Source: Thiomicrospira microaerophila (GTDB lineage Bacteria; Pseudomonadota; Gammaproteobacteria; Thiomicrospirales; Thiomicrospiraceae). From it: a DNA stretch of 48,248 nucleotides. A program made the translations under genes and the position numbers. Below the pieces are notes generated by a model, which saw only the letters and a list, made by a program, of their open reading frames with translations, had not been told where the DNA came from and ran no database searches. The stretch is taken from positions 33,640-81,887 of the forward strand of contig NZ_KN882197.1 of assembly GCF_000934765.1 (NCBI RefSeq), written 5' to 3'. Position 1 is the first letter of the stretch; every line of letters starts with the position of its first letter. This document shows positions 7,523 to 16,055 of the stretch, piece after piece.

Positions 7523-9856
7523 TCAAAACTCCGCCCATTCATCACTCGTGCCTGACTTGCTTGCTTTGCTTGGCAAGGCGGGGGCTTTAGCGGCGGATTT
7601 CTTCGCTGGACTGGGTTTTGGGTTGGCTAGGCTGCGTTGCCCTGCTCCGCGCTGTGAATTCGTTTTGAAAAAACCCATCTCACGGCTGAGATTGTTAGCT
7701 TGATCGCGCATGCTTTCTGAAGCCGCCGCCGTTTCTTCTACTAACGCGGCATTTTGCTGGGTTACCCGGTCAATGTCGGTTACAGCTTGATGCACCTGAT
7801 GTATGCCGGCCGCTTGTTCTTCTGTGGCTTTGGCTACCTGCTGAATCATGCTAGACACTTCATCAATCGAGCCAGTGATTTCTTTTAACACACTGCCTGA
7901 CTCATCGGCTAACTTGGTGCCTTGATCAATTCGATCAACACTTTCGGTAATGAGTTTTTTGATGTCTTTGGCGGCATCGGCAGATTTTTGGGCTAAGGCG
8001 CGCACTTCACCCGCAACCACCGCAAAGCCTCGACCATGCTCACCGGCGCGGGCAGCTTCGACCGCCGCATTCAGCGCGAGTAGGTTAGTTTGGAAGGCAA
8101 TACCGTCTATCAAGCTAACAATATCAGCAATCTTATGGCTAGACTCTTGAATGGATTGCATGGCTTGGATAGTTTGGCTCATGACCTTTGAGCCTTGTTG
8201 CGCCTTGACCTGCACACCTTTGGCAATTTCTGAGGCGTGCTGCGTATTGGCGGTATTATGCTGAATGGTTGAGTTCATTTGATCCATAGTGGCCGAGGTC
8301 TGCTCTAGCGCTGCTGCTTGTTGCTGAACACGATCACTGAGGTCATGCGAGCCTTGCGATACTTCACGCGCCGCGCCATCCACAACTTGTGCCGCATAGA
8401 CTGACACATCAATCACTTTCGCTAGGCGCTCCACTGAGGCGTTGATCGCCTCTTTGAGCTCACCAAGTTCACCTTCAAAATCATTGTTGATGGTTTGAGT
8501 TAAATCCCCTTCAGCCATGCCGCTTGTTACACGGACAACATCATTCATCGCGCCTTGAATACCGTCTAGCAACTCATTCAGCGATTTACTCAGGTCTGCG
8601 GCGATGCCTTCGAGCTGGCTCGCATCAATTCGCGCACCTAAATAACCTTCCTTGGCTTTGGCTACGGTTTTGCCAACATTGTCGAGCAGCTGAACCTCTT
8701 GGGTACGGTCTATCCACTCCACCATTGTCGCTACTTGACTGCCATTACGATTTTTAATCGGCATCACCACCAGCTCAAAATGGTAACCGGCGACTTCGAT
8801 TCTGGCCGTCATCGTCTGATTTAAACCTTTAAGCATCTGACGCTGGTGGGCTGGGTTTTTATGGAATATATCAATGTTCTGACCGATTAGCTTACTGGCA
8901 TTGAAATTAGGCAGAACTTGTTTGAGTTTGGCTTCACGATCTTTAAGAAATTTTTTGACATTGTCGTTCATGTAGCTGATGTTAAAGTTAGCATCCGCCA
9001 TCATCACATTACTATTAACCTTGTCGAGTGCCAGCTTAAGTTGGCCAGACTGGTCAAGTTGATAAGCACTTTCTTCAGCGGCGGCTCTTGATGAAATATT
9101 CGAGGCTAATACCACATTGCGCATCTTGCCTGAATAGGAACAAGGGTCGTAAACAAGATCCCGCAAGGGTTCACCCCCCGCCACTTTTCTTAATGAGCGT
9201 ATGGTGAGTTCGTTTGTTGCTTGCAGTTTTACACCATAAATCACTAGGCTTACCAGCAGTAGCAGCACCAAACTCATCAGTAACCAAGCGGGCATTAACT
9301 GAGGCATCATCAGATTGATCGCCAAGGGAATAACCGCAAGCAAGCCGGTAGACAAAGCAAGCTGAACAGGCGGCGGTAAATGCGCAAACAGGTTAAGTTC
9401 TTGCAGGTTTGTGCCAGTATATACGCGCCCGTGTTTAATTTTTGCACGCCCGGCGTTAATGTCTTGGTAGGCTTGGGCGGTGGCTTGTTTTTCGGCTTCG
9501 GTGATGCTGGTTCTTACCGACATGTAGCCGGTAATCTCGCCATTTTTGTAGATCGGCGTGGCATTGGCGCGCACCCAGTAGTAACCCCCGTCTTTGCGGC
9601 GGTTTTTAACACATTGTGTCCAGGGGATGCCATTTTTTAAATCCGCCCACATATCGGCAAACACCGCCGGCGGCACATCAGGATGGCGAATCATATTGTG
9701 TGGCTGACCGATCAATTCGGCACGCGTGTAACCACTCGCCGCTTCAAACGCATCGTTGCATTCTAGGATAGTGCCTGTAAGATCAGTTTTGGAAACTAGG
9801 GTTTGTCCTTCAAGGACTTTGTATTCATTTTGATTTATGGGTTGGTTGTTACGCAT
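7523..9856 (-). CDS. PAS-containing methyl-accepting chemotaxis protein (Aer-like)
   Basis: 777 residues. An N-terminal Aer-type PAS (about 10-125; [20 protein letters not shown]) that in Aer binds FAD and reports redox state; two hydrophobic segments (about 165-220) with almost no loop between them, so no large periplasmic sensor; a second PAS-like part; HAMP (about 440-500); and a signalling hairpin with the receptor tip around [20 protein letters not shown]. The C-terminus is a Pro/Ala/Lys-rich linker ending in EWAEF, which fits the aromatic-x-x-aromatic pentapeptide that tethers CheR/CheB in E. coli Tar and Tsr. ATG start at 9856 has GAGGAG eight bases upstream; the longer TTG reading to 9886 is rejected. 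Confidence 0.94.
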   Translation of the reverse strand: MRNNQPINQNEYKVLEGQTLVSKTDLTGTILECNDAFEAASGYTRAELIGQPHNMIRHPDVPPAVFADMWADLKNGIPWTQCVKNRRKDGGYYWVRANATPIYKNGEITGYMSVRTSITEAEKQATAQAYQDINAGRAKIKHGRVYTGTNLQELNLFAHLPPPVQLALSTGLLAVIPLAINLMMPQLMPAWLLMSLVLLLLVSLVIYGVKLQATNELTIRSLRKVAGGEPLRDLVYDPCSYSGKMRNVVLASNISSRAAAEESAYQLDQSGQLKLALDKVNSNVMMADANFNISYMNDNVKKFLKDREAKLKQVLPNFNASKLIGQNIDIFHKNPAHQRQMLKGLNQTMTARIEVAGYHFELVVMPIKNRNGSQVATMVEWIDRTQEVQLLDNVGKTVAKAKEGYLGARIDASQLEGIAADLSKSLNELLDGIQGAMNDVVRVTSGMAEGDLTQTINNDFEGELGELKEAINASVERLAKVIDVSVYAAQVVDGAAREVSQGSHDLSDRVQQQAAALEQTSATMDQMNSTIQHNTANTQHASEIAKGVQVKAQQGSKVMSQTIQAMQSIQESSHKIADIVSLIDGIAFQTNLLALNAAVEAARAGEHGRGFAVVAGEVRALAQKSADAAKDIKKLITESVDRIDQGTKLADESGSVLKEITGSIDEVSSMIQQVAKATEEQAAGIHQVHQAVTDIDRVTQQNAALVEETAAASESMRDQANNLSREMGFFKTNSQRGAGQRSLANPKPSPAKKSAAKAPALPSKASKSGTSDEWAEF

Positions 9857-10309
9857 TTGCAAGACTCCTCTTGACCGTCTACTCAATGTAATATTTTTAT
9901 ACGGTTATAATAATAGCAGATCGGTTTTGAGAAACCTTGCAGAAGCTAACAGAATTAATGCATTTTACGCACTATTTTTGAAAAATTTTTTCACTTTTTT
10001 TTGAAAAAATGCTGTTTTTTTAGCGGACAGGCAATAAAGAATCTTTTTGAACTGGCTATTGGAATAATTTGAACACTTCTTCTCTCGCGCCGATGCTGTG
10101 CGTGAGAAGGCAAACCGGTTTAACCTATCAAACAGCGCTCGAACTCAAGCCCAAGGTACTACCCGGTGCAATAGCGCTGTAATTTTTCATACCGACGACG
10201 AGGGAATCAATAGGCCAGCGAGGGCGCGTGAAATTTATGAGTCGAAGAAAGCGAAGCGAAATACCGGGTTAGGTACTTCATGGCGGTAAGCAAACACGGG
10301 GGCGAACGT
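9857..10309. other. Intergenic region, AT-rich leader plus decayed repeat
   Basis: The first 180 bases upstream of the chemoreceptor are very AT-rich (A/T runs around 9965-10020) and must hold its promoter, but I see no clear consensus. From about 10084 it is a degraded family-B repeat. No convincing coding sequence. Confidence 0.6.
10084..10280. repeat. Degenerate family-B repeat with inner inverted pair
   Basis: 10090-10155 (ATGCTGTGCGTGAGAAGGCA to CAAGCCCAAGG) aligns by eye with the left part of the repeat at 19495-19600. Beyond it, GGTACTACCCGGT (10155-10167) faces ACCGGGTTAGGTAC (10263-10276) as an imperfect inverted pair, replacing the usual right half. Confidence 0.6.
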
Positions 10310-10609
10310 TTAGGCACCCAATTGCGACTCAACCAGCTCACAGACCTTTGAGGTTTTCAAGTTATTGCTCTTGGCAAAATGCATCACATATTCAAACATG
10401 CCTGGATTTTTGATCTCAAGTTCCGTATCAATAATTAAACACTTTTGACCTTGATACAACTCAGGATGCAACAAGTCTGAATACACTAAACGATGCGACT
10501 TACCGTAAGAGGCCATCATCGAGGCAACGCGATCAATCCAGTCGCTAGGTCTAAATTTGCGACCGTCTTCGGTCACCCCTTCAATAATATATTTGCAATG
10601 TACAGCCAA
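10310..10609 (-). CDS. DUF3579 family protein
   Basis: 99 residues matching the DUF3579 pattern of beta- and gammaproteobacteria: YIIEGVTEDGRKFRPSDWIDR near the N-terminus, then a basic Tyr-Ser segment (RLVYSDLLHP) and CLIIDTELEIKNPGMFEYVM. Function unknown; a small cytosolic protein without membrane segments. The best start is TTG at 10609 behind GGTGAG at short spacing; no in-frame ATG or GTG is available. It stands alone, divergent from the DAHP synthase gene. Confidence 0.85.
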   Translation of the reverse strand: MAVHCKYIIEGVTEDGRKFRPSDWIDRVASMMASYGKSHRLVYSDLLHPELYQGQKCLIIDTELEIKNPGMFEYVMHFAKSNNLKTSKVCELVESQLGA

Positions 10610-10787
10610 AATCTCACCATTCTATTTAGTTTTATAAAGATTGTTATAAATTTTAGCATAGATCATTATTTTTTATTGCCAAAGACAGATTAAAAATAGT
10701 AAAAAGTCGATTGCGATTAACGATCATCTCGCTTAATTAACCAAAAAAACCCTTGAACTTTTAATAAAAGACGCCGTCAACTTCGCT

Positions 10788-10793
10788 TATAAT
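10788..10793 (+). promoter_or_regulatory. -10 element upstream of DAHP synthase gene
   Basis: Perfect TATAAT 42 bases before the ATG of the DAHP synthase gene. No good -35 hexamer sits 16-18 bases further upstream, so the promoter may be weak or activator-dependent. Confidence 0.5.
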
Positions 10794-10834
10794 AGCGAGT
10801 TAATTTCAAGAATCTAGCAGGATAGCTGACCAAC

Positions 10835-11899
10835 ATGACGCAATATCAAACAGACGACCTTCGCATCAATCACATCACCGAAGTGCTTCCGCCTTGCGAA
10901 CTCCACGAAAAGCAACCGATTACCGAGCAAGCCGCCAAAACCGTATTTGAAACACGTCGCCAAATCCATGAGATTTTAAATGGTAAAGACGATCGCTTAC
11001 TGGTTGTCATTGGCCCCTGCTCTATTCATGACACCGAAGCTGGACGCGAGTATGCGCAACGCTTAAAACAGCAAATTGATCAACACCAAGAAGACCTGCT
11101 TATTGTCATGCGTGTGTACTTTGAAAAACCACGCACTACCGTAGGTTGGAAAGGCTTGATAAACGATCCAGACCTCAACGAAACCTTCCACATCAACAAG
11201 GGGCTAGAATTAGCGCGTGGATTCCTGTTAGACGTTAACCACATGGGCGTACCGGCGGCTACTGAGTTTTTAGATTTGATTTCGCCACAGTATATTTCAG
11301 ACCTCGTAAGCTGGGGAGCCATTGGCGCACGCACCACAGAGAGTCAAGGGCATCGTGAACTCTCTTCTGGCCTATCCTGTCCGGTGGGCTTTAAGAATGG
11401 TACGGATGGCAGTTTCCGCATTGCAGTGGATGCGATTCGCGCCGCGAACAAACCTCACATTTTCATGTCCCTAACCAAATCGGGGCACTCTGCGATCTTC
11501 TCAACCACCGGCAATGAAGATTGCCATGTTATTTTACGTGGCGGCAATGGCGGCCCTAACTATGAAGCGGAGTTCGTTGAGCAAGCCGTGAATGAGTTAC
11601 GCGCTGCCAAAGTTCAAACCCGCTTGATGGTAGACTGTTCACACGCCAACAGCAGCAAAGACCACAACCGCCAAATGCAAGTTGCGCAATCGATTTCTGA
11701 ACAACTCGCCTCAGGCTCAAATTCAATTATGGGCGCCATGGTAGAAAGTCACTTGGTCGCAGGTCGTCAAGATGTGGTCGCAGGTCAACCACTCACCTAT
11801 GGCCAAAGCATCACTGATGCGTGTATCGACTGGGATAACAGCTTAACCCTGCTGGAAACCCTCGCTGAAGGCGTGCGACAACGCCGCGCAAAAAGCTAA
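10835..11899 (+). CDS. aroG: 3-deoxy-7-phosphoheptulonate (DAHP) synthase, class I
   Basis: First step of the shikimate pathway: phosphoenolpyruvate plus erythrose 4-phosphate to DAHP in the cytosol. 354 residues, the usual length of the AroF/AroG/AroH type. Seen: VIGPCSIHD (active-site loop with the metal-binding Cys), MRVYFEKPRTTVGWKGLIND, GARTTESQGHRELSSG, PVGFKNGTDG, and the C-terminal VDCSHANSSKDH and GAMVESHL that complete the metal and substrate site. Feedback specificity (Phe, Tyr or Trp) cannot be read with confidence, so aroG is a provisional symbol. Monocistronic, with its own -10 element and a strong terminator. Confidence 0.96.
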   Translation: MTQYQTDDLRINHITEVLPPCELHEKQPITEQAAKTVFETRRQIHEILNGKDDRLLVVIGPCSIHDTEAGREYAQRLKQQIDQHQEDLLIVMRVYFEKPRTTVGWKGLINDPDLNETFHINKGLELARGFLLDVNHMGVPAATEFLDLISPQYISDLVSWGAIGARTTESQGHRELSSGLSCPVGFKNGTDGSFRIAVDAIRAANKPHIFMSLTKSGHSAIFSTTGNEDCHVILRGGNGGPNYEAEFVEQAVNELRAAKVQTRLMVDCSHANSSKDHNRQMQVAQSISEQLASGSNSIMGAMVESHLVAGRQDVVAGQPLTYGQSITDACIDWDNSLTLLETLAEGVRQRRAKS

Positions 11900-11909
11900 A
11901 CCTTCAGTT

Positions 11910-11944
11910 AAAACAAAAACCGGCTTGATGCCGGTTTTTGTTTT
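11910..11944 (+). terminator. Rho-independent terminator after DAHP synthase
   Basis: Fifteen-base perfect inverted arms (AAAACAAAAACCGGC and its complement) around a five-base loop TTGAT, with a T-rich right arm. It probably works in both directions. Confidence 0.9.
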
Positions 11945-11958
11945 AATGAATCGTAAAA

Positions 11959-12072
11959 CTAACGCAACAATAACACAGGCTTACTGCTGTTCATGAGCAT
12001 CTTCAATGTAAAGCTACCAAAAAACAATTTATGCAACGCACCATGCGTAAACGCCCCCATCACAATTGATCC
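11959..12072 (-). pseudogene. C-terminal remnant of a universal stress protein (UspA family)
   Basis: Minus-strand frame reads GSIVMGAFTHGALHKLFFGS and then ...MNSSKPVLLLR before TAG. This is the UspA C-terminal ATP-binding pattern (I-V-M-G-x-x-x-x-G then GS, ending in P-V-L-x-x-R). The rest of the roughly 150-residue protein is missing: an in-frame stop (12073-12075) lies next to the murJ stop codon. A deletion that removed the N-terminal two thirds and brought murJ next to the tail is the simplest account. Confidence 0.75.
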
Positions 12073-12076
12073 CTAC

Positions 12077-13615
12077 TTACTTGCCCAAGCGCCCTGCAAA
12101 TTTTCGCGGTCTAAAGCCCAGCGCCAACAAGGTAACCACATACGCCAACATCGCAATAACAATCAAACCCAACAACCAAATCACCCGCTGCCAAGCGCTA
12201 AAATCCAACCAGGCCTGGTTATCAGGGCTAGCAAAAATCAACACCAACGCCATCACACCCACAGCCGCCAAAACCTGTAAACTAAAACCGCGCCAAGGCG
12301 ACTGCAAACTAAATACCTGCTGCTTAAGTAAAAAATAATACAACAGCCCCGCATTCAACATCGCCGAAATCGACGTCGCCAACGCCAAGCCGACATGCGC
12401 GAGCGGGCCAATCAAAATCAAATTTAAAATAATATTACTCACCAGCGCGACCACCGCGATTTTAACCGGCGTTTTCATTTCCTTACGTGCATAAAACGCA
12501 GGCGCAAGCACCTTCACCAAAATAAAACCCAACAAGCCCAGCGAATACGCCATCAAACTCTGGCTCGACATCAGCACATCAAACGCGGTGAACTCACCAT
12601 AATAAAACAGCGTAACCAATAACGGCTGCGCCAACAACAACAAACCCACCATTGCCGGAACCGAAATCAACATCACCAACTTTAAGGCAAAATCCAAATC
12701 CTGCTTAAAGCCTTCCCAATCCGCATTCGCCGCTTTTTTCGACAAACCCGGCAACACTACCGTCGCCAACGCCACCCCAAACACGCCCAATGGAAACTCC
12801 ATCAAACGGTCAGAATAATATAACCAAGACACACTGCCCGTGACCAAAAACGACGCCAGAATCGTATCCACCAGAAGATTAATTTGCGCCACCGATACGC
12901 CAAATAACGCCGGCAACATTAGACGCTTAACCTCACTGACCCCAGGGTCAGATTTGGCGGTCGGAGAAGGCAACAAACCCATTTGCCATAAAAACGGTAA
13001 ATGGAACATCAACTGCACCACACCCGCCAACAACACCCCCCAAGCCAACGCCATCACCGGCTGCTCAAGATGCGGCGCCAACCAAATCGCACAACCGATC
13101 ATCACCAAATTTAACCAAACCGGCGTAAAAGCCGGCACAGCGAATTTGTTATAGGTATTCATTAAGGCCGACGACAAGGCCACCAACGAAATTAACATCA
13201 GATAAGGAAAGGTGATTTGCAACATCGCGGTGGCGAGTTCAAATTTTTCAGGGTCACTGCGGAAACCTGGCGCAAACACACTCATCCAAAGCGAGGCACC
13301 AAACACGCCAAACAGCGTTAAAAAGAACAGAATCAAACCGAGTCGAAACGCGATCGCCCCCACCAAATGGCGAACCGCCTCAATCCCCCGCTTCTCTTTG
13401 GTTTCGGCTAACACCGGCACAAAAGCTTGAGAAAACGCGCCTTCGGCAAACAAACGGCGAAAAAAGTTAGGGATTTTAAACGCAACAAAAAACGCATCCG
13501 CTCCCGCAGACGCGCCAAAAAACCGCGCAATCACCATATCGCGCACAAAACCCAGCACACGCGAAATCATCGTCATCCCACCGACCGTCGCGGTGGCTTT
13601 AATTATTTTTTTCAA
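12077..13615 (-). CDS. murJ: Lipid II flippase MurJ
   Basis: Multi-pass inner-membrane protein of 512 residues that moves the peptidoglycan precursor lipid II to the periplasmic face. The N-terminus GMTMISRVLGFVRDMVIARF and FGASAGADAFFVAFKIPNFFRRLFAEGAF is the diagnostic MviN/MurJ signature; about 14 hydrophobic segments follow. The TTG start at 13615 aligns with the family N-terminus, but the ribosome-binding site is weak. The gene stands alone; its stop abuts a UspA remnant, and an AACCAGGCCTGGTT palindrome lies 46 bases before its start. Confidence 0.95.
   Translation of the reverse strand: MKKIIKATATVGGMTMISRVLGFVRDMVIARFFGASAGADAFFVAFKIPNFFRRLFAEGAFSQAFVPVLAETKEKRGIEAVRHLVGAIAFRLGLILFFLTLFGVFGASLWMSVFAPGFRSDPEKFELATAMLQITFPYLMLISLVALSSALMNTYNKFAVPAFTPVWLNLVMIGCAIWLAPHLEQPVMALAWGVLLAGVVQLMFHLPFLWQMGLLPSPTAKSDPGVSEVKRLMLPALFGVSVAQINLLVDTILASFLVTGSVSWLYYSDRLMEFPLGVFGVALATVVLPGLSKKAANADWEGFKQDLDFALKLVMLISVPAMVGLLLLAQPLLVTLFYYGEFTAFDVLMSSQSLMAYSLGLLGFILVKVLAPAFYARKEMKTPVKIAVVALVSNIILNLILIGPLAHVGLALATSISAMLNAGLLYYFLLKQQVFSLQSPWRGFSLQVLAAVGVMALVLIFASPDNQAWLDFSAWQRVIWLLGLIVIAMLAYVVTLLALGFRPRKFAGRLGK
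12207..12220. repeat. AACCAGGCCTGGTT palindrome
   Basis: Full copy inside murJ, read as Gln-Ala-Trp (NQAWLDF) near the C-terminus. Confidence 0.9.
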
Positions 13616-13660
13616 ACCGACTCAATTAAATAAACCAAAAGAATGCAAATTTTAACAAAC

Positions 13661-13674
13661 AACCAGGCCTGGTT
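13661..13674. repeat. AACCAGGCCTGGTT palindrome, intergenic
   Basis: Full copy in non-coding DNA 46 bases upstream of the murJ start, showing that the sequence is kept where no protein constraint applies. Confidence 0.9.
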
Positions 13675-13743
13675 GTAATTGCTTGAAAATATAATGCGTT
13701 AATTTTTGAGTCCACTGATCCAGTTATCTACTAAAACCGTATA

Positions 13744-13955
13744 ACCTCGTTCCCACGCTGTCGTCACTGCCATTAAGTTAAGAAAAAAACGGTCATTGCG
13801 AGAAGCGCAGCGACGCGGCAATCTTTCAAGGGCGTGCACCGTCTGTAAGAGATTGCCACGGCCTTCGGCCTCGCAATGACACAAGTTGGTTCGCTCCGTA
13901 TTGCCCCAAAGTCCTTAACTTAATGGCCGTGACGTTCAACCTGGGAGCGAGACCT
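13744..13955. repeat. Nested inverted repeat (family B arms around family A)
   Basis: Outer arms: CCTCGTTCCCACGCTGTCGT through GCCATTAAGTTAAG (13745-13783) facing CTTAACTTAATGGCCGTGAC through GGGAGCGAG (13916-13952). Inner unit 13792-13880 is a family-A palindrome starting GTCATTGCGAGAAGCGCAGC and closing with CCTCGCAATGAC. Together they form an imperfect palindrome of about 210 bases that could fold as a long stem, like a MITE. It fills the gap between murJ and the broken betT gene. Confidence 0.75.
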
Positions 13956-13960
13956 GGTTG

Positions 13961-14561
13961 TTAGTCATTTTTTGAACCCAGGGTTTGGTCTAGTTGTTGT
14001 TCGGTTTTCCAGGGCATTAAATCGGGGGTGTGGTGCAGGTATTGCAAATAGCGCTCGAAATGGTCGAGGATGTCGCTAATCAGTTCTTCTTTTTCATAAC
14101 CATAAACATCATAAGACTGGTCGCCGCGGCGCAAGAACACATCGGCTCGGTAGTAATGACTTTGATCCTTATCTTCATCCTGCGCCATTTCTGGATAGGC
14201 AAAGCCTGGCATCACATAATCGCGGATACGCACTTCGTAGATAAACTCAACTTCATTCGCTTTGAATACTTCAATGCGTGACTTAAATTCGCGATTATCA
14301 AAATAAACCTCCGCTGGCCAGCCTTGTTGATTTAGCTCTTTTTCCACCTGTGTCATACTCGGATGCACCACCTGTTGGACAAAGGTTTCGACTTCTTCAC
14401 GCGATGGGTATTTAATCAACTGCGCTAGGCGTTTTTTCCAGGTCCGCGGATGGGCAGGTTTGGAGGACTGCATCGCATTGACTAAACTTAGCTCACGTTT
14501 TGTTTCTAGCATTAAGGCACGCCACATACCCAACATTCCAATCAACATAATCACCGCAAAC
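13961..14561 (-). pseudogene. betT: betT 3' fragment (BCCT transporter C-terminal part)
   Basis: The part after the IS reads FAVIMLIGMLGMWRAL, the end of the last BCCT membrane helix, and then a cytosolic tail of about 180 residues (LIKYPSREEVETFVQQVVHP, YYRADVFLRRGDQSYDVYGY, HFERYLQYLHH) typical of long BetT-type transporters, where it tunes osmotic response. An ATG at 14617 inside the IS could express it, but without the transport domain it should not function. Joining it to the 5' fragment across one copy of the target duplication gives a continuous 692-codon frame. Confidence 0.92.
14552..14561. repeat. Target-site duplication, left copy
   Basis: CACCGCAAAC, identical to 16046-16055 at the other end of the IS. 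Confidence 0.92.
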
Positions 14562-14580
14562 CTAACGTATGCACACATCT

Positions 14581-15831
14581 TCAAATACTGTTGAGCTGAT
14601 CTTGTAATAACATCCAACCTTCTTTTATATCATGGTATCGCGTGAGTCCATTCAGCATGGTTATCGGCCCTGGCTTACGCTCACTCGCATAACCTTTCCA
14701 TCCGCCAAGGCGTGCAACAACCCAACTCGCCCAGGCTAAACTTTCTATTGGATGAGGATTTTTTTGCTTTTGTGTCTTGCCTTCTAATTTTTTTGATAAT
14801 TGCTTAACAAGCGCCTTGTCTTCGCGCTCAAAGGTATCATACATCGATCTTGAGCTTCCATCACGCGCCATAATTAACTGCATGACATGTACCGCTGAAC
14901 TCAATGCAAGTACAGCCATTTTTTCAAGTCGATCTGCTTTTTCGAGCAAGCTTGATTCCATGTTTAATCCCTGTTTTTTGACGGTTCTAAACACTTGTTC
15001 GATATGCCAGCGTTGACGATACCACTCAATACACTGACAAGCTTGCTCTGGGCTAACCACCTGATGGGTTGTAATTAAACGCCAGTGAATCGGCGCTTCA
15101 CCTTCTTTTACTGTGCTGGCATCTTCACGCACATCGACTACATTGACCTTGATCGTATTGGAGACATCGGCTTTTATACATTTTGTCGATTTTTTTAAGC
15201 TTACTTCGCCAAAGCGAACATGCATCAAGGCTTGATGTGGACTGCGCTTTGCTGTTTTATTAAGATGAAGTTTGTAGCTGTGTTTTATAGGCTGCTCATC
15301 AAGCCACTCAAACAGCTTTTTGCCTTCATTTATCAGTAGACGATTGTGACTGGCTCGTATCAATAAGTGGGTGTGCTCATCGGGCAGTCGATCAAAAAGT
15401 TCATAAATATCGGCTTCACGATCCGCCACCACCGTGCATAATTGTGCACCTTCAACTCGCGCTTTAGCTTGCTCAACCGTTTTTATCCAACGATAGCTTT
15501 CTTTTTGTTCTATGGGTAAGCGTTGATATTTTTTGGTTTTTGTTTCAGTAGGTTGGCGCTGCCACAATGTGATGTGTGCCAACCCTAGGCATGCCCCATC
15601 CTGCGCATCGACACCCAGTAGTGGATGAACAAAAAAGCCAACATCTTTTCCATTTCCTACTACACCTAAACCCGCTACGCGCTTTAGATGTTTTTGTAGA
15701 TTAATTTCAGTGGTATCTTGAATCAACAAGAGATGTCGCCCTTGCACACGTTGTGATAAGGGCGCGCAAGCATATTCAATCAATTCATTTACCTTCACTT
15801 TTGGATTGGCCAAAAAACGTCCGTAACGCAC
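14581..15831 (-). CDS. IS4-family transposase, main frame
   Basis: DDE transposase, 416 residues in this frame. Catalytic pattern: first Asp in LLLIQDTTEINL, second in CTVVADREADIYELF, and the YREK-like segment YRQRWHIEQVFRTVKK carrying Glu and Lys. The frame's first usable codon is GTG in VRYGRFLAN, but the family N-terminal DNA-binding part (FGDERLKK... LRQLGEGRAGEVRYGRFLAN) continues upstream in this same frame until the A7 run at 15912-15918, where the ATG-initiated frame meets it. A -1 shift there would give a protein of about 465 residues, the normal IS4-family size. Without it the N-terminal domain is lost. Confidence 0.93.
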   Translation of the reverse strand: MRYGRFLANPKVKVNELIEYACAPLSQRVQGRHLLLIQDTTEINLQKHLKRVAGLGVVGNGKDVGFFVHPLLGVDAQDGACLGLAHITLWQRQPTETKTKKYQRLPIEQKESYRWIKTVEQAKARVEGAQLCTVVADREADIYELFDRLPDEHTHLLIRASHNRLLINEGKKLFEWLDEQPIKHSYKLHLNKTAKRSPHQALMHVRFGEVSLKKSTKCIKADVSNTIKVNVVDVREDASTVKEGEAPIHWRLITTHQVVSPEQACQCIEWYRQRWHIEQVFRTVKKQGLNMESSLLEKADRLEKMAVLALSSAVHVMQLIMARDGSSRSMYDTFEREDKALVKQLSKKLEGKTQKQKNPHPIESLAWASWVVARLGGWKGYASERKPGPITMLNGLTRYHDIKEGWMLLQDQLNSI

Positions 15832-15860
15832 TTCGCCCGCACGACCTTCTCCCAGTTGCC

Positions 15861-15977
15861 TTAGGCATACACTTTTTGTTTTGATGATTTTCTCGTATAA
15901 AACCGCCCCTGTTTTTTTAAACGCTCATCGCCAAAATGGCCAACAACATACTCTTGCTTGCTTAAAACTGATTTCAT
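15861..15977 (-). CDS. IS4-family transposase, N-terminal frame
   Basis: 38 codons from an ATG with GGAGAG in front. The first 22 residues (MKSVLSKQEYVVGHFGDERL then KK) match the start of IS4-type transposases. The frame then passes TTAAAAAAAC, a run of seven A on this strand, and stops 16 codons later, while the family sequence carries on in the -1 frame as TGAVLYEKIIKTKSVCLRQL. It is either a programmed or slippage-dependent shift at A7, or an inactivating one-base deletion. Confidence 0.75.
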   Translation of the reverse strand: MKSVLSKQEYVVGHFGDERLKKQGRFYTRKSSKQKVYA

Positions 15978-16045
15978 TGCCTGCTCTCCAAAATTAAGTG
16001 AATATAACCTTATTCACTTGAAAGCAAGAAGTGTGCATACGTTAG

Positions 16046-16055
16046 CACCGCAAAC
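16046..16055. repeat. Target-site duplication, right copy
   Basis: CACCGCAAAC, identical to 14552-14561. Confidence 0.92.

Larger units (their letters stand above)
14562..16045 (-). mobile_element. IS4-family insertion sequence in betT
   Basis: 1484-base element. Terminal inverted repeats: 14562-14581 (CTAACGTATGCACACATCTT) against the complement of the right end (CTAACGTATGCACACTTCTT), 19 of 20 identical. It is flanked by a perfect 10-base duplication, which fits the target size seen in parts of the IS4 family. One transposase gene in two frames, read leftwards. No CCAGGCCTGG copy lies inside. The intact ends and duplication argue for a recent insertion. Confidence 0.95.

Noticed and set aside
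9857-9886. TTG start of the chemoreceptor ten codons upstream
   Set aside because: It would place the GAGGAG site inside the gene; the ATG at 9856 fits better.
10098-10289. 63-codon plus-strand frame
   Set aside because: Lies on a decayed family-B repeat, no ribosome-binding site and no family resemblance.
12840-13430. Several plus-strand frames opposite murJ
   Set aside because: Antisense shadows of murJ with Asn/Thr/Lys-rich nonsense composition.
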